Assembly: GCF_003669015.1 (NCBI RefSeq)
Contig: NZ_CP033069.1
Coordinates: 2,242,501 to 2,306,500 of the forward strand
Direction of reading: 5' to 3'
DNA from: Acidovorax sp. 1608163
GTDB lineage: Bacteria; Pseudomonadota; Gammaproteobacteria; Burkholderiales; Burkholderiaceae_C
Length of the DNA stretch: 64,000 nucleotides
In this document: piece by piece, positions 1 to 11,501 of the stretch
How the letters are laid out: each line of letters begins with the position of its first letter
Numbering within the stretch: the first letter of the stretch is position 1
The notes under the pieces: model-generated
Told to the model about the DNA's origin: nothing
Database searches by the model: none
The model's input: the letters and a program-made list of their open reading frames with translations, nothing else
Program-made: the position numbers and the translations under genes

Positions 1-1
1 C

Positions 2-2017
2 GAAATCGCCTGCCGAGTGATTGCAACGGCCAAGAAAATGGGCATCGCCACCGTCGCCGTCTATTCCGACGCCGACAAGGAAGCCCGCCACGTCAAGCTG
101 GCCGATGAGGCCGTGCACATTGGCGCCGCGCCCAGCCGCGAGTCGTACCTGCTGGCCGACAAGATCATTGCGGCCTGCAAACAGACTGGCGCACAGGCCG
201 TGCACCCCGGCTACGGTTTCCTCTCTGAAAACGAAGCCTTCGCCAAGCGCTGCGAGGACGAAGGCATTGCGTTCATCGGCCCCAAGGCCCATTCCATTGC
301 GGCCATGGGCGACAAGATCGCGTCCAAGAAGCTGGCCAACGAAGCCAAGGTCAACACCATCCCGGGCTACAACGACGCCATCGCTGGCCCTGAGCAGGCG
401 GTGGAGATTGCCAAGGGCATTGGCTACCCCGTGATGATCAAGGCCTCGGCCGGGGGCGGTGGCAAGGGCTTGCGCGTGGCGTTCAACGACAAGGAAGCGT
501 TTGAAGGCTTTGCCAGCTGCCAGAACGAAGCTCGCAACAGCTTTGGCGACGACCGCATCTTCATAGAGAAGTTTGTGCAGGAGCCGCGCCACATCGAGAT
601 CCAGGTGCTGGGCGACAGCCACGGCAACGTGATCTACCTGAACGAGCGCGAGTGCTCCATCCAGCGCCGCCACCAGAAGGTGATCGAAGAGGCGCCGTCG
701 CCTTTCATCAGCGACGCCACCCGCAAGGCCATGGGCGAGCAAGCGGTGCAATTGGCCAAGGCCGTCAAGTACCAGAGCGCGGGCACGGTGGAGTTCGTGG
801 TCGGCAAGGACCAGGACTTCTACTTTTTGGAGATGAACACCCGCCTGCAGGTGGAGCACCCGGTGACGGAGTGCATCACCGGCCTCGACCTGGTGGAGCT
901 GATGATCCGCGTGGCGGCGGGCGAGAAGCTGCCCCTCACGCAAGCCGATGTGAAGCGCGACGGCTGGGCCATTGAGTGCCGCATCAACGCCGAAGACCCG
1001 TTCCGCAATTTCCTGCCGTCCACCGGCCGCCTGGTGCGCTTCCAGCCGCCGGAGGAATCCATGTTCCAGTCTGATACGACCAAAAAATTGGGCGTGCGGG
1101 TGGACACGGGCGTGTATGAGGGCGGCGAGATCCCCATGTACTACGACTCGATGATTGCCAAGCTCATCGTGCACGGCACCGACCGCAACGACGCCATCAC
1201 CAAGATGCGCGCCGCGCTCAACGGCTTTGTGATCCGTGGCATCAGCAGCAACATCCCGTTCCAGGCCGCGCTGCTGGCGCACCCTAAGTTTGTGACGGGC
1301 GACTTCAACACCGGCTTCATCGCCGAAAACTACGGCAAGGGCTTCCACGCCGAAGACGTGCCGCACAGCGACCCGCTGTTCCTGGTGGCGCTGGCCGCGT
1401 TCATGAACCGCCGCTACCGTGCACGCGCCTCCGGCATCAGCGGCCAACTGGCGGGCCACGAGGTGAAGGTGGGCGAGCAGTTTGTGGTGGTCACGCTGGG
1501 CGCCGAGGGACAAAACCAGCACCACGAAGTGACGGTGTCTGACTTTGAAGACAAATCGGGCTCTAGCGCAGTCACAGTGGGCGGTAGTAGCTACCAAATC
1601 AGTAGCAACGCCACGCTGGGCCAGATTCGTGTGCAGGGGGCCTGCAACGGCCAGGGCTTTACCGCCCAGGTGGAGCGCGGCGTGGGCAAGAACCCGCTGG
1701 CGCTGCGCATTGCGCACAACGGCACGCAGATCGACGCACTGGTGCTGTCGCCACTGGGCGCGCGGCTGCACAAGCTGATGCCCTTCAAGGCGCCGCCAGA
1801 TCTGTCCAAGTTCCTGCTCTCGCCCATGCCCGGCCTGCTGGTCGATGTGGCGGTGCAGCCCGGCCAGAAGGTGCAAGCGGGTGAGAAGCTGGCCGTCATT
1901 GAAGCCATGAAGATGGAGAACATCCTCTTTGCCGCACAGGATGGCGTGGTGGGCAAGATCACGGCGGGCAAGGGTGATTCGCTGGCGGTGGACCAGATCA
2001 TTCTGGAATTCCAGTGA
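2..2017 (+). CDS. Acetyl/propionyl-CoA carboxylase alpha subunit, 5' end cut by window
   Basis: Biotin carboxylase plus biotin carrier subunit of an acyl-CoA carboxylase (propionyl-CoA or acetyl-CoA type), which carboxylates its own biotin with ATP and bicarbonate for transfer to the acyl-CoA by a separate beta subunit. The open frame runs to the window edge and reads EIACRVI, the usual second segment of this family, so only about ten N-terminal residues are missing. Visible motifs are the ATP-grasp glycine loop KASAGGGGKG near residue 145, EMNTRLQVEHPVTE near 280, and the C-terminal biotinyl-lysine motif EAMKMEN close to the end. The inter-domain region contains a short insertion-like stretch at 1553-1601 that resembles a dispersed repeat found elsewhere in the window. 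The exact acyl substrate cannot be decided from sequence alone, but the epimerase-like gene downstream favours propionyl-CoA. Confidence 0.95.
   Translation, partial: EIACRVIATAKKMGIATVAVYSDADKEARHVKLADEAVHIGAAPSRESYLLADKIIAACKQTGAQAVHPGYGFLSENEAFAKRCEDEGIAFIGPKAHSIAAMGDKIASKKLANEAKVNTIPGYNDAIAGPEQAVEIAKGIGYPVMIKASAGGGGKGLRVAFNDKEAFEGFASCQNEARNSFGDDRIFIEKFVQEPRHIEIQVLGDSHGNVIYLNERECSIQRRHQKVIEEAPSPFISDATRKAMGEQAVQLAKAVKYQSAGTVEFVVGKDQDFYFLEMNTRLQVEHPVTECITGLDLVELMIRVAAGEKLPLTQADVKRDGWAIECRINAEDPFRNFLPSTGRLVRFQPPEESMFQSDTTKKLGVRVDTGVYEGGEIPMYYDSMIAKLIVHGTDRNDAITKMRAALNGFVIRGISSNIPFQAALLAHPKFVTGDFNTGFIAENYGKGFHAEDVPHSDPLFLVALAAFMNRRYRARASGISGQLAGHEVKVGEQFVVVTLGAEGQNQHHEVTVSDFEDKSGSSAVTVGGSSYQISSNATLGQIRVQGACNGQGFTAQVERGVGKNPLALRIAHNGTQIDALVLSPLGARLHKLMPFKAPPDLSKFLLSPMPGLLVDVAVQPGQKVQAGEKLAVIEAMKMENILFAAQDGVVGKITAGKGDSLAVDQIILEFQ
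1553..1601 (+). repeat. Candidate coding-embedded copy of the dispersed palindromic repeat
   Basis: The ends of this stretch, AAATCGGGCTCTAGCGC and GTAGTAGCTACCAAATCA, resemble the intergenic repeats at 2899-2942 and 10771-10829, while the centre differs. It stays in frame and encodes a Ser/Gly/Val-rich loop between the biotin carboxylase core and the carrier domain. Relatedness is judged by eye only. Confidence 0.4.
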
Positions 2018-2859
2018 CCCAGCCCTTGGGCATGGCGGCCAGCGCTGTCGGACACGGTGGCGCGCGCCGCCGTGGCTGGCCTTGGGCGCGCATCGCCTGC
2101 CTGTTGGTGGGCAGCGTGTTGCTGGCCGATGCCCTGGTGCTGATGGCCATGGGCTTTTTCATGGTGGGCGTGACCGTGCCTGCGGCCCTGGGGCTGGTGC
2201 TGTGCTTTGTGGGCGCGCGCTGGCACGGGGTGCGTGACGGGTTTCACCGTTTGCGCTGGGGCCGCCTGGCGTGGCGCACTGGCTGGCTCTTGCTGGGGGT
2301 ATGGGTGTGTAGCGTAGGGGTGTTCTGGGCTGTGCTGGTGCAGCAGGTGAACGCCTTGGGCCAGGCTGACAAGGCGGTAACTCCGCAGGCCATCGTGGTG
2401 CTGGGCAGTGGCACGCCCAAGGGGCAGCCATCGCCCGCGCTGCGGGCGCGTCTGGACACAGCGCACGCGCTGGCCGCCGCGCACCCGCAGGCCTGGGTGG
2501 TGGTGTCGGGCGGGGTGGACTTTGGCGAAACGCTGAGCGAAGGCCAGGTCATGGGCAACTACCTGCGCGAGCAGGGCCTGGACCCGGCGCGCATTCTTCA
2601 GGAAGAGCGCAGCACCAGCACCGAGCTGAACCTGCAATACAGCCTGCCATTGCTGCAAGCCCAGGGCTTGGGGCTGGACTCTGCCGTGGCGGTGGTGACC
2701 AGCGACTTTCACACCCTGCGCGCCCAGCGCATTGCCCAGAAGATCGGCTACACCCGCGCCCTGGCCGTGGCGGCGCCCACACCGCTTTACATCCGCTACA
2801 ACGCTTGGCTGCGCGAGTATTTCGCCATGGCCAGCAGCTGGTTGCTGCGTGAGCTGTGA
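2014..2859 (+). CDS. YdcF/DUF218 family membrane protein
   Basis: Starts with GTG overlapping the stop codon of the carboxylase gene by 3 bases, so the two are translationally coupled. The first 110 residues hold three or so hydrophobic segments. The rest is a DUF218 (YdcF-like) domain, visible as AIVVLGSGTPKG, the VVVSGG strand, a glutamate in LSEGQVMGNYL, and the STSTELNLQYSLPLL segment. Family members include ElyC/SanA-type proteins linked to envelope polysaccharide or vancomycin sensitivity, but most have no established reaction. Function is therefore not assigned beyond the family. The length of 281 residues is normal for membrane-anchored members. Confidence 0.85.
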   Translation: MTQPLGMAASAVGHGGARRRGWPWARIACLLVGSVLLADALVLMAMGFFMVGVTVPAALGLVLCFVGARWHGVRDGFHRLRWGRLAWRTGWLLLGVWVCSVGVFWAVLVQQVNALGQADKAVTPQAIVVLGSGTPKGQPSPALRARLDTAHALAAAHPQAWVVVSGGVDFGETLSEGQVMGNYLREQGLDPARILQEERSTSTELNLQYSLPLLQAQGLGLDSAVAVVTSDFHTLRAQRIAQKIGYTRALAVAAPTPLYIRYNAWLREYFAMASSWLLREL

Positions 2860-2898
2860 GCGGGGGTGTGGCCCATATTTCAGTTCATATTTCAAATC

Positions 2899-2942
2899 AA
2901 ATGGGCCTCTAGCACTTATCCTAAAAGCGCTAGCAGCTATCA
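2899..2942. repeat. Dispersed palindromic intergenic repeat, copy 1
   Basis: AT/GC-mosaic element between the DUF218 gene and the VOC gene: AAATGGGCCTCTAGC, a short spacer, then AAAGCGCTAGCAGCTAT. The reverse complement of the element at 10771-10829 aligns with it over both arms. It lies just upstream of the ribosome binding site of the next gene, so it is transcribed. I associate such elements with Comamonadaceae genomes from memory. Confidence 0.6.
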
Positions 2943-2957
2943 ATTCAGGAGTAATTC

Positions 2958-3428
2958 ATGAGCGCTAGTACCCGCCCGTTCAAAGTCCTCGGTATCCAGC
3001 AAGTCGCCATTGGCGGCACCGACAAGCAGCGTATGAAAACCCTGTGGGTCGACATGCTGGGCCTGACACAAACCGGCACCTTCCAGAGCGAGCGCGAGAA
3101 CGTGGACGAAGACATTCTGGCCATGGGCAAGGGCGCCTTCAAGGTGGAAGTGGACATCATGCAGCCCCTGGACATTGACAAGAAACCCGCCGTGCACACC
3201 ACGCCGCTCAACCACATTGGCCTGTGGATCGACGACCTGCCCAAGGCGGTGGAATGGCTCACAGCCAAAGGCGTGCGCTTTGCGCCTGGTGGCATCCGAA
3301 AGGGCGCCGCAGGCTACGACATCACGTTTTTGCACCCCAAGAGCAACGACGAGTTTCCGATTGCGGGCGAGGGTGTGTTGATTGAGCTGGTGCAGGCGCC
3401 TGCGGATGTGATTGCCGCATTGGGCTGA
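2958..3428 (+). CDS. VOC (glyoxalase/bleomycin resistance fold) protein, methylmalonyl-CoA epimerase-like
   Basis: A 156-residue protein of the vicinal oxygen chelate superfamily. Conserved features are the N-terminal strand [11 protein letters not shown], the central [18 protein letters not shown] segment carrying a metal-binding histidine, and the C-terminal [15 protein letters not shown] strand with a metal-binding glutamate. The start ATG is preceded by CAGGAG at good spacing. Its position directly after a propionyl-CoA carboxylase-type subunit suggests methylmalonyl-CoA epimerase, the next step of propionate breakdown. The sequence is shorter and divergent enough that another VOC lyase role is possible. 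Confidence 0.8.
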   Translation: MSASTRPFKVLGIQQVAIGGTDKQRMKTLWVDMLGLTQTGTFQSERENVDEDILAMGKGAFKVEVDIMQPLDIDKKPAVHTTPLNHIGLWIDDLPKAVEWLTAKGVRFAPGGIRKGAAGYDITFLHPKSNDEFPIAGEGVLIELVQAPADVIAALG

Positions 3429-3460
3429 GCCGCTGCGCTGACCACGCCAAAGCCAAAGCC

Positions 3461-3498
3461 AACGCCTTGCTGCCTTGCGCAGCAAGGCGTTTTGTTTT
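3461..3498 (+). terminator. Rho-independent terminator after the VOC gene
   Basis: A perfect 12-bp stem, AACGCCTTGCTG paired with CAGCAAGGCGTT, with a 7-base loop, is followed by TTGTTTTG. It lies about 30 bases after the VOC stop codon and ends the carboxylase-DUF218-VOC transcription unit. Confidence 0.85.
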
Positions 3499-3612
3499 GG
3501 CGCGCCATCGTGTGCAGTTTTTCACCCTTGGGACCAGGCCGTTCGTGCGGCCCGGGGCACGGGGCTTTGCGCCGTTTTACATTCGCAGCTTCTTTGTTCA
3601 AGCCTTGTGCGA

Positions 3613-4125
3613 ATGTCCATGAAACTCTCTTTGCTGGCCGTCGGTGCGGTCTCGGTGTTGATGACCTTCTCTTTGCCCACCCAGGCACAAAGCCAGGGGC
3701 AGGGGGGCAAGATCAAGGACAAGGTCTACAACATTTCTTCGCAAGACGCGGAAATGGAAGAAGCGATTGACAAGGCCCGCGCCACGCTGGATGACTTTTT
3801 GAAGATCCACGCCAAGCCGCCCGCAGGCGCTGACGGCTTCAAGATCAAGGTGAAGTTCTCAGGGGGCGGCAACGACGAGCACATCTGGGTCACGCCGTTC
3901 CAGGTCACTTCCAAAGGCTTCACAGGCACCCTGGCGGGCCAGCCCCGCTATGTCACGCACCTGGAGAATGGGCAGAACGTGCAGTTCACCCGGGCCGATG
4001 TGTCGGACTGGGGCTATGTGCAGGGCGGCAAGCAAAAGGGCAGCTACACCGTGTGCGTCATGTTCAAACACATGCCGGCCGCCGACGCTCAGCGCTACCG
4101 CCGCGATTACGGTTTTGAGTGCTGA
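3613..4125 (+). CDS. DUF2314 (YegJ-like) exported protein
   Basis: The chosen ATG (another lies two codons later) gives a protein of 170 residues beginning with a signal peptide: basic MSMK, a hydrophobic run, and a cleavage-like TQAQ near residue 25. The mature part matches the DUF2314/YegJ pattern: YNISSQDAEMEEAIDKARATLDDF, then HIWVTPF, VQFTRADVSDWGYVQGGK, and a C-terminal YRRDYGFEC. The function of the family is not known. The gene stands alone downstream of a strong terminator. The in-frame region upstream of the chosen start lacks signal-peptide character, which argues against a longer protein. Confidence 0.8.
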   Translation: MSMKLSLLAVGAVSVLMTFSLPTQAQSQGQGGKIKDKVYNISSQDAEMEEAIDKARATLDDFLKIHAKPPAGADGFKIKVKFSGGGNDEHIWVTPFQVTSKGFTGTLAGQPRYVTHLENGQNVQFTRADVSDWGYVQGGKQKGSYTVCVMFKHMPAADAQRYRRDYGFEC

Positions 4126-4629
4126 GCCTGGGCAGAGGGCTGTGTGAGGGGGTATGAGGCCGCTGGGTGCAGCCTCTGCCATCTTTTCGCTGCGGTTTTT
4201 GCCAATGGGCGGCCATCACGCAGGCATCGCAGGCCAAATCCACCCAACTTCACGTGCAAACCTGCGCTATCTCCCGGCGCTTGCCCTGCGTGTTGACTGC
4301 AGTTGGCGCAGGGATGTCTGCAGTTACCGCAGGGTCTTGCAAAGCGCAGCAAGCTGCGCATGCAATTGCATCGAAGTTGGCGTCAACGGCTGCCTTTGTG
4401 CCCAGAAAAATCACTGAAATTGCCTGCTGATAAAGCGCCATTTTTCTTGGCACTTTTTGTGACCCTGTGGCGCGCTGCTGCACCTTTTTTCGTTTGAGAA
4501 TCCGCACTTCATCGCGATGCATGGTCCAAGCCGTAACCCAACGCTGGGGCCGCTGACATCGCATCACCCTCATTGCCCGCGTGCCGCTTAGTGCGGTGGG
4601 TGCAGGCAGATGCATTGAAGGAGCACCCC
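4126..4629. other. Intergenic region upstream of bioB
   Basis: About 500 bases without a convincing gene. Open frames on both strands here have no recognisable similarity and overlap each other. The leader and promoter of bioB must lie in it, but I see no clear sigma-70 boxes or known riboswitch fold. Confidence 0.5.
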
Positions 4630-5718
4630 ATGTCCGGATTCACTACCCCCACTGCCGCCACGCCACAGGCTGTGCAGTTGCACCGCCGCCCCGCAGCCAT
4701 GCCGCAGCCTGCAGGCCCCTGGTCGGTCGAGGCCATCCAGGCGCTGCTCGACAAGCCCTTGATGGACCTGCTGTTTGAAGCACAGACCGTGCACCGCCAG
4801 CACTGGCCCGCCGGTGACATCGAGCTGGCCACGCTGCTGTCGGTCAAGACCGGCGGCTGCCCCGAAAACTGCGGCTACTGCCCGCAGGCGGCCGAGTTCG
4901 ACACCGGCGTGAAGGCCGAAAAGCTGATGGAGGTGGATGAGGTGGTGCGTGCCGCCCAGGCCGCGAAGGACGCGGGCGCCACGCGTTTTTGCATGGGTGC
5001 CGCCTGGCGTGCGCCCAAGGACCGCGATATCGAGAAAGTCAGCGCCCTGATCGGTGCCGTGAAGGGCCTGGGCCTGCAGACCTGCGCCACGCTGGGCATG
5101 CTCGAATCGCACCAGGCGCAGGCGCTCAAGGATGCCGGGCTGGACTACTACAACCACAACCTCGACACCGCCCCCGAGTACTACACCGACGTGGTGAGCA
5201 CGCGCGCCTACCAGGACCGGCTGGACACGCTGCAGAACGTGCGCAGCGCGGGCATCAGCGTGTGCTGCGGCGGTATCGTGGGCATGGGCGAGGCGCCCGT
5301 GCACCGCGCAGGCCTGATCGCGCAGCTGGCCAACCTGCAGCCGTACCCCGAATCCGTGCCCATCAACAGCCTGGTGCGCGTGCCGGGCACGCCGCTGGCC
5401 GACAGCGACCCCATCGACCCGTTTGACTTTGTGCGCGTGATTGCCGTGGCCCGCATCACCATGCCCAAGGCGCGCGTGCGCCTGTCGGCTGGGCGCCAGC
5501 AAATGGGCGAAGCCGTGCAGGCGCTGTGCTTCATGGCCGGTGCCAACTCCATCTTTTATGGCGACAAGCTGCTGGTGACGGGCAACCCCGATGTGGATGC
5601 CGACGTGCAGCTGCTGGCCAAACTGGGGCTGAACGGGCACCGCACCCAGGCCCAAGAGGACGGCGTGACGGGCGGCGCAGCACACCACGCTGTGCCGTGC
5701 GATAGCACCTGCGGCTGA
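4630..5718 (+). CDS. bioB: Biotin synthase BioB
   Basis: Radical SAM enzyme that inserts sulfur into dethiobiotin, the last step of biotin synthesis. The radical SAM cluster motif reads [10 protein letters not shown] near residue 77 (CX3CX2C). Further family segments are RFCMGAAWR, the YNHNLDT motif, [10 protein letters not shown], and RLSAGRQQM, which carries the arginine close to the auxiliary cluster. The ATG at 4630 has GAAGGAG upstream. An in-frame start 19 codons earlier has no ribosome binding site. The N-terminus has about 30 extra Ala/Pro-rich residues and the tail is rich in His/Cys, both seen in betaproteobacterial BioB. It stands alone, not in a bio operon. Confidence 0.97.
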   Translation: MSGFTTPTAATPQAVQLHRRPAAMPQPAGPWSVEAIQALLDKPLMDLLFEAQTVHRQHWPAGDIELATLLSVKTGGCPENCGYCPQAAEFDTGVKAEKLMEVDEVVRAAQAAKDAGATRFCMGAAWRAPKDRDIEKVSALIGAVKGLGLQTCATLGMLESHQAQALKDAGLDYYNHNLDTAPEYYTDVVSTRAYQDRLDTLQNVRSAGISVCCGGIVGMGEAPVHRAGLIAQLANLQPYPESVPINSLVRVPGTPLADSDPIDPFDFVRVIAVARITMPKARVRLSAGRQQMGEAVQALCFMAGANSIFYGDKLLVTGNPDVDADVQLLAKLGLNGHRTQAQEDGVTGGAAHHAVPCDSTCG

Positions 5719-5752
5719 GACAAGGCGCGGGGCGGGTAATCGCCCGCGCAGA

Positions 5753-6943
5753 CTACTTGCGGGTGTCCAGCACGATGGTTTCGATGGCCTCGGCGGGCAG
5801 ATCGGCCGCCATGCGGTCGGCTTCCTGGTGCAGGGCGGGCTCACCATCGGCAAAGCGCAAGGCGATGCGCCGAAACTCCTCAGACAGTGTCAAAAAGGCG
5901 TCCACCATGTCAGGGTCGAAGTGGCTGCCGCGCCCGTCCTGGATGATCTGCACCGCTTGCTCATGGCTGTAGGCCGGCTTGTACACGCGCACCGAGATCA
6001 GCGCGTCGTACACATCGGCCACGGCCATGAGGCGGGCAGAAAGTGGAATGGTGTTGCCCACCAGGCCCAGGGGGTAGCCTGAGCCGTCCCATTTTTCCTG
6101 GTGGCTGTAGGTGATCTCTTTGGCGTAGCGAAAAAACGGGTTGTCCTGCGTGGTCTCGCGCTCGGCCGACAAGATGGCTTCCAGCCCCAGCGTCGTGTGC
6201 GTCTTCATCACTTCAAACTCTTCGGGGGTGAGTGGGCCGGGCTTGAGCAGGATGCGGTCAGGAATGCCCACCTTGCCAATGTCGTGCAGCGGGGCGGACT
6301 TGAAGATCATGGCGATGGCCGCTTCGCTTAGCTCTTCTGCAAAGCGCGGGTGGTTTTGCAGCTTGCGCGCCAGCGCCTCTACATAGTGCTGGGTGCGGCG
6401 GATGTGGTTGCCGGTTTCGTTGTCGCGGGTTTCGGCCAGCGAGGCCATGGCACGGATGGTCACGTCCTGCAGCTCGGCCACTTGGCGGGTGCGCCGGGCC
6501 ACCTCTTGCTCCAGGTAGTGGTTGTGGTGGGCCAGCAGGTCGCGGGCGCGCTTGAGCTGCAGATGGTTGCGCACCCGCGCCAGCGTGATGGCGGGGTTGA
6601 TGGGCTTGGTGATGTAGTCCACCGCGCCCAGTTCCAGCCCGGTGGTTTCGTCGTCTGACGCGCTCATGGCGGTGAGGAAGATGACGGGAATGTCTTCGGT
6701 CTCGGGGTTGAACTGCAGGCGCCGCAGCACCTCGTAGCCGTCCATGTCCGGCATCATGATGTCCAGCAGGATCAGATCGGGCTTGCTCTCGCCCGCCACA
6801 ATTTGCAGGGCCCGCTCGCCACTGGGGGCCAGTTTGACCTTGTAGTCCGCGCGCAGCAGGCCGCTCATCAGCGAGAGGTTGTCGGGCGTGTCGTCCACGA
6901 CCAGCACGGTGCATTTGCCGTTGGGTTCGAGTGGGCTGTTCAT
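5753..6943 (-). CDS. Response regulator with HD-GYP domain (probable c-di-GMP phosphodiesterase)
   Basis: A 396-residue cytoplasmic protein. The receiver domain (about residues 10-125) has VLVVDD, the phospho-acceptor aspartate in LILLDIMMPDMDG and the conserved lysine in ITKPI. A short coiled linker (about 130-160) leads to an HD-GYP domain with NETGNHIRRTQHY, the metal-binding pair in APLHDIGKVGIPD, a downstream histidine in MKTHTTLG, and the signature HQEKWDGSGYP. All residues expected for metal binding and c-di-GMP hydrolysis appear present. A near-perfect AAGGAGGT precedes the ATG. It follows the hybrid kinase gene on the same strand by about 50 bases, so it is the likely output regulator of that kinase. 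Confidence 0.93.
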   Translation of the reverse strand: MNSPLEPNGKCTVLVVDDTPDNLSLMSGLLRADYKVKLAPSGERALQIVAGESKPDLILLDIMMPDMDGYEVLRRLQFNPETEDIPVIFLTAMSASDDETTGLELGAVDYITKPINPAITLARVRNHLQLKRARDLLAHHNHYLEQEVARRTRQVAELQDVTIRAMASLAETRDNETGNHIRRTQHYVEALARKLQNHPRFAEELSEAAIAMIFKSAPLHDIGKVGIPDRILLKPGPLTPEEFEVMKTHTTLGLEAILSAERETTQDNPFFRYAKEITYSHQEKWDGSGYPLGLVGNTIPLSARLMAVADVYDALISVRVYKPAYSHEQAVQIIQDGRGSHFDPDMVDAFLTLSEEFRRIALRFADGEPALHQEADRMAADLPAEAIETIVLDTRK

Positions 6944-6995
6944 GGCGGACCTCCTTGCGTGTTGTGGTTATCTATCGTTCAGGCGTTCAGGGTGT

Positions 6996-10034
<3,039 letters not shown>

Positions 10035-10052
10035 GCGGGCCTCCTGATGGCG

Positions 10053-10589
10053 TTAACGGATGCGCAGCGCGTTGAGCTGCCAGGCGGCGCGGTTGTAGTA
10101 CAGCTCGGTGCGCAACTCGGCCTTTGTGTCAAAGGGGTAGATGATGAACAGCGGGCCTTTCTCGCGCACGGGCATGGGGCGGTTGTTCATCAGCCGGGCC
10201 ACGATCACCTCATGCCGATGCACATCGTCCATCGGGATTTCCGTCTTGTAGTCATTGAGCGCCACTGCCGTGATGGCATTGCCCTTGCTGCCCGCAGCGG
10301 CCAGCACATCGCGCAGCAGAGGGCCAGTGAAGGTGACGGCGTCGGGGTACCACGGGGTGCGGGTGGTGAAGGTGTGCTGGGGCAGCTTCTCCAGCATGGG
10401 CATATCGAACTGCGCTTTGGCCCCCTGGTTGGGCGCGCTGATGTTGCCCTCTACCGTGAGCACCACGGGGCCGGTGGGCTTGTCCAGCGCCTGGGCCACA
10501 TGGCTTACCAGCAACAGTGGCGCGGCGAATGGCAACGTGCGCAAGGCCCAGGCGCGCAGTGCGCTGCGTTTGCGGTGGTCGGCAGCCAT
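10053..10589 (-). CDS. Exported protein with molybdopterin-oxidoreductase-like (SUOX) fold, no cysteines
   Basis: A 178-residue protein with a signal peptide (basic MAADHRKR, hydrophobic stretch, cleavage near AQALD). The mature part resembles the oxidoreductase molybdopterin-binding domain: VVLTVEGNIS, FDMPMLEKLPQHTFTTRTPWYPDAVTF, FTGPLLRDVLAAAG, and LNDYKTEIP. The protein contains no cysteine, so the residue that ligates molybdenum in true sulfite-oxidase-type enzymes is absent; a ligand-binding rather than catalytic role is likely. It is the first gene of the operon with the hybrid kinase and the HD-GYP regulator, which suggests it is a periplasmic sensing partner. Family membership is fairly sure; function is inference. 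Confidence 0.75.
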   Translation of the reverse strand: MAADHRKRSALRAWALRTLPFAAPLLLVSHVAQALDKPTGPVVLTVEGNISAPNQGAKAQFDMPMLEKLPQHTFTTRTPWYPDAVTFTGPLLRDVLAAAGSKGNAITAVALNDYKTEIPMDDVHRHEVIVARLMNNRPMPVREKGPLFIIYPFDTKAELRTELYYNRAAWQLNALRIR

Positions 10590-10770
10590 ATGACTCTCTC
10601 CCTCTACGTAGCGGCCTTGCTGCCGGGGTGGTGCAAGCTTCTTGGCAATATGTAAGTTATATCAGCCAATTGTTAACCGCGTAAGGGAAATTTGCGCGAT
10701 GGGCCCGTGCGTGGCATCCGGCGCAGGCTCCGCAGCCAGCCACTACCTGGGCGGCGCTAGTGGGGAGGTA

Positions 10771-10829
10771 TGCTATAAAAATAGTAGCTTCTCGCGCTTT
10801 ATTATCAAGCGCTAGCGCCCATTTTTATG
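10771..10829. repeat. Dispersed palindromic intergenic repeat, copy 2
   Basis: The outer arms ATAAAAAT and ATTTTTAT pair perfectly, and inner arms GCGCTT and AAGCGC flank a 7-base loop. The element ends one base before the stop codon of the carboxymuconolactone-decarboxylase-family gene on the minus strand, so it could act as its transcript 3' end. Its reverse complement aligns with the copy at 2899-2942. Confidence 0.7.
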
Positions 10830-10830
10830 C

Positions 10831-11184
10831 TCAATGGCTGGCGACTGCGAGCTTGTCCCAAGCCGCCAGGGCTTCGGCGGTGTACATGAGCGAGGGGCCG
10901 CCGCCCATGTACACGCACACGCCCAGCATCTCTTCCACCTCTTGGCGGGTGGCGCCCAGTTTGAGCAAGGCCTTGACGTGAAAGCCGATGCACCCTGAGC
11001 AGCGCTGGCTGACGCCAATGGCCAGTGCAATCAGCTCTTTGTGCTTGGCGCCCAGCGCGCCCTCGGCCATGGCGGCCTGCGCCAGCTGCGAAAAGCCCCG
11101 CATGGTGTCGGGCTGGGCCTTGCGGAAGGTGGACAGGCTTTCATTGATGCCTTGCATCAGGCCTGTGTGGTCAAACGTACTCAT
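10831..11184 (-). CDS. Carboxymuconolactone decarboxylase / AhpD-like family protein
   Basis: A 117-residue protein with the AhpD-type redox motif CSGCIGFH, in which two cysteines and a histidine form the peroxidase-like active site, preceded by KHKELIALAIGVSQ. The ATG at 11184 was chosen because the long upstream extension in the same frame overlaps the next gene and lacks family similarity. Neighbours on the same strand are a DUF2892 membrane protein and a persulfide dioxygenase-like hydrolase, which suggests a role in sulfur or thiol stress rather than aromatic catabolism. Substrate unknown. Confidence 0.85.
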   Translation of the reverse strand: MSTFDHTGLMQGINESLSTFRKAQPDTMRGFSQLAQAAMAEGALGAKHKELIALAIGVSQRCSGCIGFHVKALLKLGATRQEVEEMLGVCVYMGGGPSLMYTAEALAAWDKLAVASH

Positions 11185-11213
11185 GGATGGGCCTTTTCTG
11201 TGCTTTTTATGGG

Positions 11214-11405
11214 CTATTTGTTCAGAGGGCAGGTGTTGATGCCCAGCAGGGTGTACGCCGGGCAAAAGCGGAACAGCCCGGTGGCCAAGGGAATCACGCC
11301 CAGCCAGCCCCACCAGCCCACCACCCCCGTTGCGGCCAGCGCAATCAGCACCAGGCCTGCCACGATGCGCAGCGCGCGGTCCACGGTTCCTACATTGAAT
11401 TTCAT
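11214..11405 (-). CDS. DUF2892 (YgaP-type) small membrane protein
   Basis: A 63-residue protein starting MKFNVGTVDRALRI, the usual opening of DUF2892 proteins, followed by two hydrophobic helices and the FRFCPAYTLLGINTC motif. In other bacteria this domain is found alone or fused to rhodanese domains (YgaP). It lies between the AhpD-like gene and the persulfide dioxygenase-like gene, consistent with a reactive-sulfur response. ATG preceded by GGAGGAAAG. Confidence 0.9.
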   Translation of the reverse strand: MKFNVGTVDRALRIVAGLVLIALAATGVVGWWGWLGVIPLATGLFRFCPAYTLLGINTCPLNK

Positions 11406-11501
11406 GGTTTCTTTCCTCCGGGTTGTCGGGGCGCCTTGGAGGGCGCCCTGGTGATGCCTTTGCAGCACGGCGCTGCAAAGGGTTGCGTGGGGCTGGCTGC
11501 G

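Noticed and set aside
1591..2943. Minus-strand open frame of 450 codons
   Set aside because: Antisense shadow of the carboxylase and DUF218 genes; His/Gln/Arg-rich composition and no recognisable domain.
3475..3612. N-terminal extension of the DUF2314 protein
   Set aside because: It would begin inside the terminator hairpin and remove the signal peptide from the N-terminus.
4250..4615. Minus-strand open frame upstream of bioB
   Set aside because: No similarity, poor start context, and it overlaps the probable bioB leader; left as unannotated intergenic sequence.
5719..5752. GC-rich hairpin between convergent bioB and HD-GYP genes
   Set aside because: Arms pair only imperfectly and there is no T tract on either strand, so a terminator cannot be supported.
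4588..5853. Minus-strand open frame of 421 codons over bioB
   Set aside because: Antisense to a clear biotin synthase gene; shadow composition.
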